This document shows positions 37,009-39,422 of a stretch of DNA of 39,422 bases, piece after piece (position 1 is the first letter of the stretch; every line of letters begins with the position of its first letter). The stretch is from IMG/VR virus record IMGVR_UViG_3300048927_000760, positions 1 through 39,422 of that record; one strand, written 5' to 3'. The stretch is from a virus. The notes beneath the pieces were generated by a model, which made no database searches, had not been told where the DNA came from, and saw only the letters and a program-made list of their open reading frames with translations. The position numbers and the translations under genes were made by a program.

Positions 37009-37860
37009 ATGATTACGGCACCGGCGTTCCGCTACCACGGCGGCAAGTTCCGGCTTTCGCCCTGGGTGCACCAGCACCTGCCGGCGCATCGCACCTACGT
37101 CGAGCCTTACGGAGGCGCGGCCGGCGTTCTGCTCACCAAGCCCCGCAGCTACGCGGAGGTCTACAACGACCTCGATGGTGACGTGGTCAACTTCTTCCGA
37201 GTGCTTCAGGATCCAGCACAGCGCGATCGCCTGTCTGAAGCCTGCGCACTGACGCCCTATGCCCGTGCCGAGTTCGAACAGGCGTGGGAATTGACGCCAG
37301 ATCCCGTTGAGCGGGCTCGCCGGCTGTTGATCAGGGCACAGATGGGGTTCGGCTCTGCCGGCGCCACCAAGGGGAAGACGGGCTTTCGCATCGACTCTCA
37401 GCGCGCCTACGGGACCGCGCAGCACCACTGGGCGCGCTTCCCTGACGGCCTAGCCGCGATCGCGGAGCGTTTCTCCGGGGTGCTCGTCGAGAACCGGCCG
37501 GCGATCGAGGTAATGCTCCAGCACGACGGCGCCCAAACCCTGCACTACGTGGATCCGCCGTACGTACACAGCACGCGGGTAATGCAGGCGGGCAAGGCGG
37601 GCTATTACCGGCATGAGATGACAGAGGCCGACCACCAGGTGCTGCTGGATTGCCTCAACGGATTGCGAGGGATGGTCGTTGTGTCCGGCTACCGGACGGA
37701 CCTGTACGACACAGCCCTGCAGGACTGGCGCCGGGTGGAGACCCGAGCGCGGATCAGCGCCGGCCGAGGCTGCACAGTGCGGACTGAGTGCCTGTGGATC
37801 AGCCCGACTGCCGCCACTGCTGGCCACCAACAGGGCCTGGACCTGGAACACGTCGCATGA
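37009..37860 (+). CDS. D12-class DNA adenine methyltransferase, early operon
   Basis: A 283-residue adenine-N6 methyltransferase. It has FRYHGGK (7-13), the AdoMet motif VEPYGGAAG (31-39), NDLDGDVVNFFRVL (53-66) and the catalytic DPPY (182-185). The start is the ATG at 37009; the in-frame extension 80 codons upstream is antisense to another gene. Compared with the enzyme at the left end it lacks the FFLNRTNRSG block and has a different insert (QMGFGSAGATKGKTGFRI), so the two are distinct lineages with probably different target sites. Its place in the early operon suggests methylation of phage DNA soon after infection, protecting against restriction. Confidence 0.93.
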   Translation: MITAPAFRYHGGKFRLSPWVHQHLPAHRTYVEPYGGAAGVLLTKPRSYAEVYNDLDGDVVNFFRVLQDPAQRDRLSEACALTPYARAEFEQAWELTPDPVERARRLLIRAQMGFGSAGATKGKTGFRIDSQRAYGTAQHHWARFPDGLAAIAERFSGVLVENRPAIEVMLQHDGAQTLHYVDPPYVHSTRVMQAGKAGYYRHEMTEADHQVLLDCLNGLRGMVVVSGYRTDLYDTALQDWRRVETRARISAGRGCTVRTECLWISPTAATAGHQQGLDLEHVA

Positions 37861-37889
37861 AACCCATCGATCTGGAGATCACCCCATGA
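37857..37889 (+). CDS. ten-codon minicistron linking two genes
   Basis: A frame MKPIDLEITP starts in ATGA overlap with the methyltransferase stop and ends in ATGA overlap with the next gene's ATG. Its length is too short for a folded protein. It contains GGAG, which serves as the ribosome-binding site of the next gene, and may simply pass ribosomes along. Confidence 0.35.
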   Translation: MKPIDLEITP

Positions 37890-38182
37890 CCCAGCGACAC
37901 ATCAGCCACCCCGAGGGGCTGCCGGCCTGCACCGCCGGACACAGCGCGCGCCACATCCACGACCTGCGCGGCGTCGACCGCGGCGGCGGCCACCTGGTCG
38001 AGTGCAAATGCAGGATGACCAGCAAGCACGCCGAGCCGGATGCCGCGCTCGCCGAATGGCGCCGCATCAACCGCCCCGCCCGCGGCGCGCGAAAGGTGCT
38101 GCCCGCGATCGCGGCGCCGGCCGACAACGTTATCCAGATGCACCTGCAGATGCCTGGCGAAGGGCGGGTGGCCAGTGGCTGA
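37886..38182 (+). CDS. small phage protein with possible Cys/His metal site
   Basis: A 98-residue protein starting at ATG 37886 with GGAG eight bases upstream. Cys/His residues in the first half (HPEGLPACTAGHSARHIHDLRG and HLVECKCRMTS) could bind zinc and resemble short phage zinc-finger proteins. AALAEWRRINRPARG then forms a helix and the end is hydrophobic/polar (NVIQMHLQMPGEG). No family can be named. Confidence 0.68.
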   Translation: MTQRHISHPEGLPACTAGHSARHIHDLRGVDRGGGHLVECKCRMTSKHAEPDAALAEWRRINRPARGARKVLPAIAAPADNVIQMHLQMPGEGRVASG

Positions 38183-38183
38183 C

Positions 38184-38381
38184 ATGTTCCTATCACGCGA
38201 TGAGATCGTCAGCCTGTGCCGCACGCCGCAGCGCGCACGCCAAGCTGCCTTTCTTCGCAAGAACGGGATCAAGCACTACCTGGACGCGCACGACTGGCCT
38301 GTCGTGTTGCGCTCCAGCGTTGAAGGAACGAGCGCGGGCGCCAAGCAGGCGCTGACATGGACCCCGAGCAAGGTTGCGTAA
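38184..38381 (+). CDS. DUF4224-like excisionase/integrase accessory protein
   Basis: A 65-residue protein whose stop immediately precedes the integrase ATG. The pattern MFLSRDEIVSLCRTPQRARQAAFLRKNGIKHYLDAHDWPVVLR is that of the DUF4224 family: a helix-turn-helix-like D-E-I-x-x-L, a Gln/Arg-rich second helix with a Leu-Arg-x-Asn-Gly turn, and a strand with P-V-V-L-R. Members commonly sit directly upstream of phage integrases, so a role as recombination directionality factor is plausible. A GTG three codons earlier (38175) is an alternative start. Confidence 0.8.
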   Translation: MFLSRDEIVSLCRTPQRARQAAFLRKNGIKHYLDAHDWPVVLRSSVEGTSAGAKQALTWTPSKVA

Positions 38382-39422
38382 ATGGGAAGGAAGCCGAACA
38401 AGCCGGGGGCCATCCCCCGGTTCCGCGCACGCCGGCAGAAGTCCGGCGTGGTGCACTACTACTATGATCACGGCGGCAGGCCACGGAAGGAGACTCCCCT
38501 CGGGAGCGACTACGGCGTAGCCATCAAGAAGTGGGCGGAGTTCGAACATGCGAACACTATCCCGGCCGCCGCCGTCGTGACCTTCCGCCACGTCGCGCAG
38601 CGCTACCAGGCCGAGGTCGTGCCCACCAAGGCAGTGACGACCCAGCGCCTCAACAATCGCTGCATCACCGCGCTGCTCAGCTTCTTCGATGCGCCACCTG
38701 CGCCATTCGAAGCAATCCGACCGATCAACATTAGGCAGTACCTGGACTGGCGCCTATCGAAGGTCATCGCCAACCGGGAAGTATCCCTGTTCTCGCACAT
38801 TTGGAACTGGGCACGCGGCAAAGGGGTCACGGACCTGCCGAACCCGTGTGAGGGCATTCGGCGTAACAAGGAATCCGGCCGTGGTGTGTACGTGGAGGAC
38901 GAGGTGTTCCAGGCGGTCTACCAGCACGCCGACGCCTCCCTGCGGGACGCCATGGACCTTGCCTACCTGACAGGCCAGCGCGTCGGCGACGTCTGGTCGA
39001 TGGACCTCCGGCAGGTCACACCCCGTGGCCTGGCTATCACGCAGGCGAAGTCCACGAACAAGGTCCTCATGGAGATCACGGGTGAACTGGCGACGCTGCT
39101 GGACAGGATCGCCAGGCGGAAGAGCGAGAAGCTGCCCAACGGCAGATCAAAGCCATACAGCACGCGCTTGATCGTAGACGACAGCGGGCTGGCACTTGGC
39201 CGGGCCGCACTGCGCTACCGGTTTGACAAGGCGCGCGAAGACGCCGGCATTGCAAAGGGGGAGTTTCAGTTCCGCGACCTGCGCGCGAAGGCAGGCACGG
39301 ACAAGGCCGATTCGGCCAATGACATTCGCGAAGCGCAGGCCCAGCTCGGGCACTCATCGGTCACGACAACCGAGATTTACGTGCGAAAGAAGAGGGGTTC
39401 GAAAGCAACGCCCACGAGATAG
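38382..39422 (+). CDS. int: tyrosine-recombinase integrase
   Basis: A 346-residue site-specific recombinase that integrates and excises the prophage at att. The N-terminal region has an arm-type DNA-binding look (RARRQKSGVVHYYYDHGGRPRKETPLG). A core-binding domain follows (FRHVAQRYQAEVVPT to LFSHIWNWARGKG) and then the catalytic domain. Catalytic residues can be placed: Arg200 (LTGQR), a Lys in the beta-hairpin around QAKSTNK, box II FRDLR (Arg298 in the usual His position and Arg301), His324 (QLGHSS) and Tyr333 (TEIYVRK). The final base of the stop codon is the last base of the window. Transcription reads outward, so the attachment site probably lies just to the right. Confidence 0.95.
   Translation: MGRKPNKPGAIPRFRARRQKSGVVHYYYDHGGRPRKETPLGSDYGVAIKKWAEFEHANTIPAAAVVTFRHVAQRYQAEVVPTKAVTTQRLNNRCITALLSFFDAPPAPFEAIRPINIRQYLDWRLSKVIANREVSLFSHIWNWARGKGVTDLPNPCEGIRRNKESGRGVYVEDEVFQAVYQHADASLRDAMDLAYLTGQRVGDVWSMDLRQVTPRGLAITQAKSTNKVLMEITGELATLLDRIARRKSEKLPNGRSKPYSTRLIVDDSGLALGRAALRYRFDKAREDAGIAKGEFQFRDLRAKAGTDKADSANDIREAQAQLGHSSVTTTEIYVRKKRGSKATPTR

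Noticed and set aside
1-39422. Direct repeats at the two ends as attL/attR
   Set aside because: Compared the first 26 bases with the last bases after the integrase and found no shared core; the window ends at the integrase stop, so the site probably lies outside.
1-39422. CRISPR array, tRNA genes, insertion sequences, diversity-generating retroelement
   Set aside because: No regular spacer-repeat array, no cloverleaf-like sequence, no transposase and no reverse transcriptase were seen on either strand.

Overview
The window is almost entirely a temperate, tailed (siphovirus-like) prophage in a high-GC proteobacterium. Codon use, GC-rich third positions and the general look of the small phage proteins suggest a Xanthomonadaceae host (Stenotrophomonas/Xanthomonas/Lysobacter-like). 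That host call is inference from protein style, because no housekeeping gene is present to settle it. The last base of the window is the end of the tyrosine-integrase stop codon, so the right attachment site lies just outside. No att repeat, tRNA, rRNA, CRISPR array or insertion sequence was seen.

Layout from left to right. (i) 1-2921: end-of-prophage cargo, with a D12-class adenine methyltransferase of lower GC than its surroundings, two minus-strand phage hypotheticals and an SRAP (YedK/HMCES-like) abasic-site protein. (ii) 2924-3299: a gene-free interval where the convergent transcripts meet. (iii) 3300-26626, all on the minus strand, is the late operon. Read in transcription order it runs terS, terL, an HTH protein, gpW, portal, ClpP-protease/capsid fusion, DUF2190 decoration protein, lysis cassette (TM/coiled-coil protein, holin candidate, lysozyme, Rz, Rz1, tiny TM peptide), head-tail connectors, tail tube, Z-like minor tail protein, tape measure and a set of tail-tip proteins. 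Most neighbours overlap by ATGA or TGATG, so translation is coupled. (iv) 26627-27046 is a noncoding interval with phased repeats exactly where a lambda-type cos/TerS-binding site would be expected. (v) 27047-31265, minus strand, is the early leftward operon: Cro-like (YdaS type), small unknowns, CII-like, CHC2/TOPRIM primase and VapE-type helicase. (vi) 31266-33018 is the control region: a non-cleavable CI-like repressor, a downstream small gene, a secreted moron on the opposite strand, and two promoters that share the same 17-bp inverted-repeat operators. (vii) 33019-39422, plus strand, is a rightward early operon of about a dozen very small unknown genes, a second D12 methyltransferase, a DUF4224 excisionase-like protein and the integrase. 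Two minus-strand genes interrupt it.

How it works together (inference): the CI-like repressor would bind TTTAGC-N5-GCTAAA sites overlapping the -10 boxes of the leftward cro promoter and of a rightward promoter at 32855-32883, silencing both early operons in the lysogen. The repressor has no LexA/S24 peptidase domain, so direct RecA-stimulated cleavage is not expected. After derepression, primase and VapE replicate the genome, GpA-type terminase packages it (probably by cos) into a capsid matured by a fused ClpP-like protease, and a long-tailed virion is released by a holin/lysozyme/spanin set embedded in the structural operon.

The most interesting unexplained features are a structured leader at 32887-33018 that can hide the ribosome-binding site of the rightward operon, the shared operator/promoter architecture, a tryptophan-periodic repeat domain in a tail-tip protein, phased repeats upstream of terS, and an in-frame start with a good ribosome-binding site inside the protease-capsid fusion gene.
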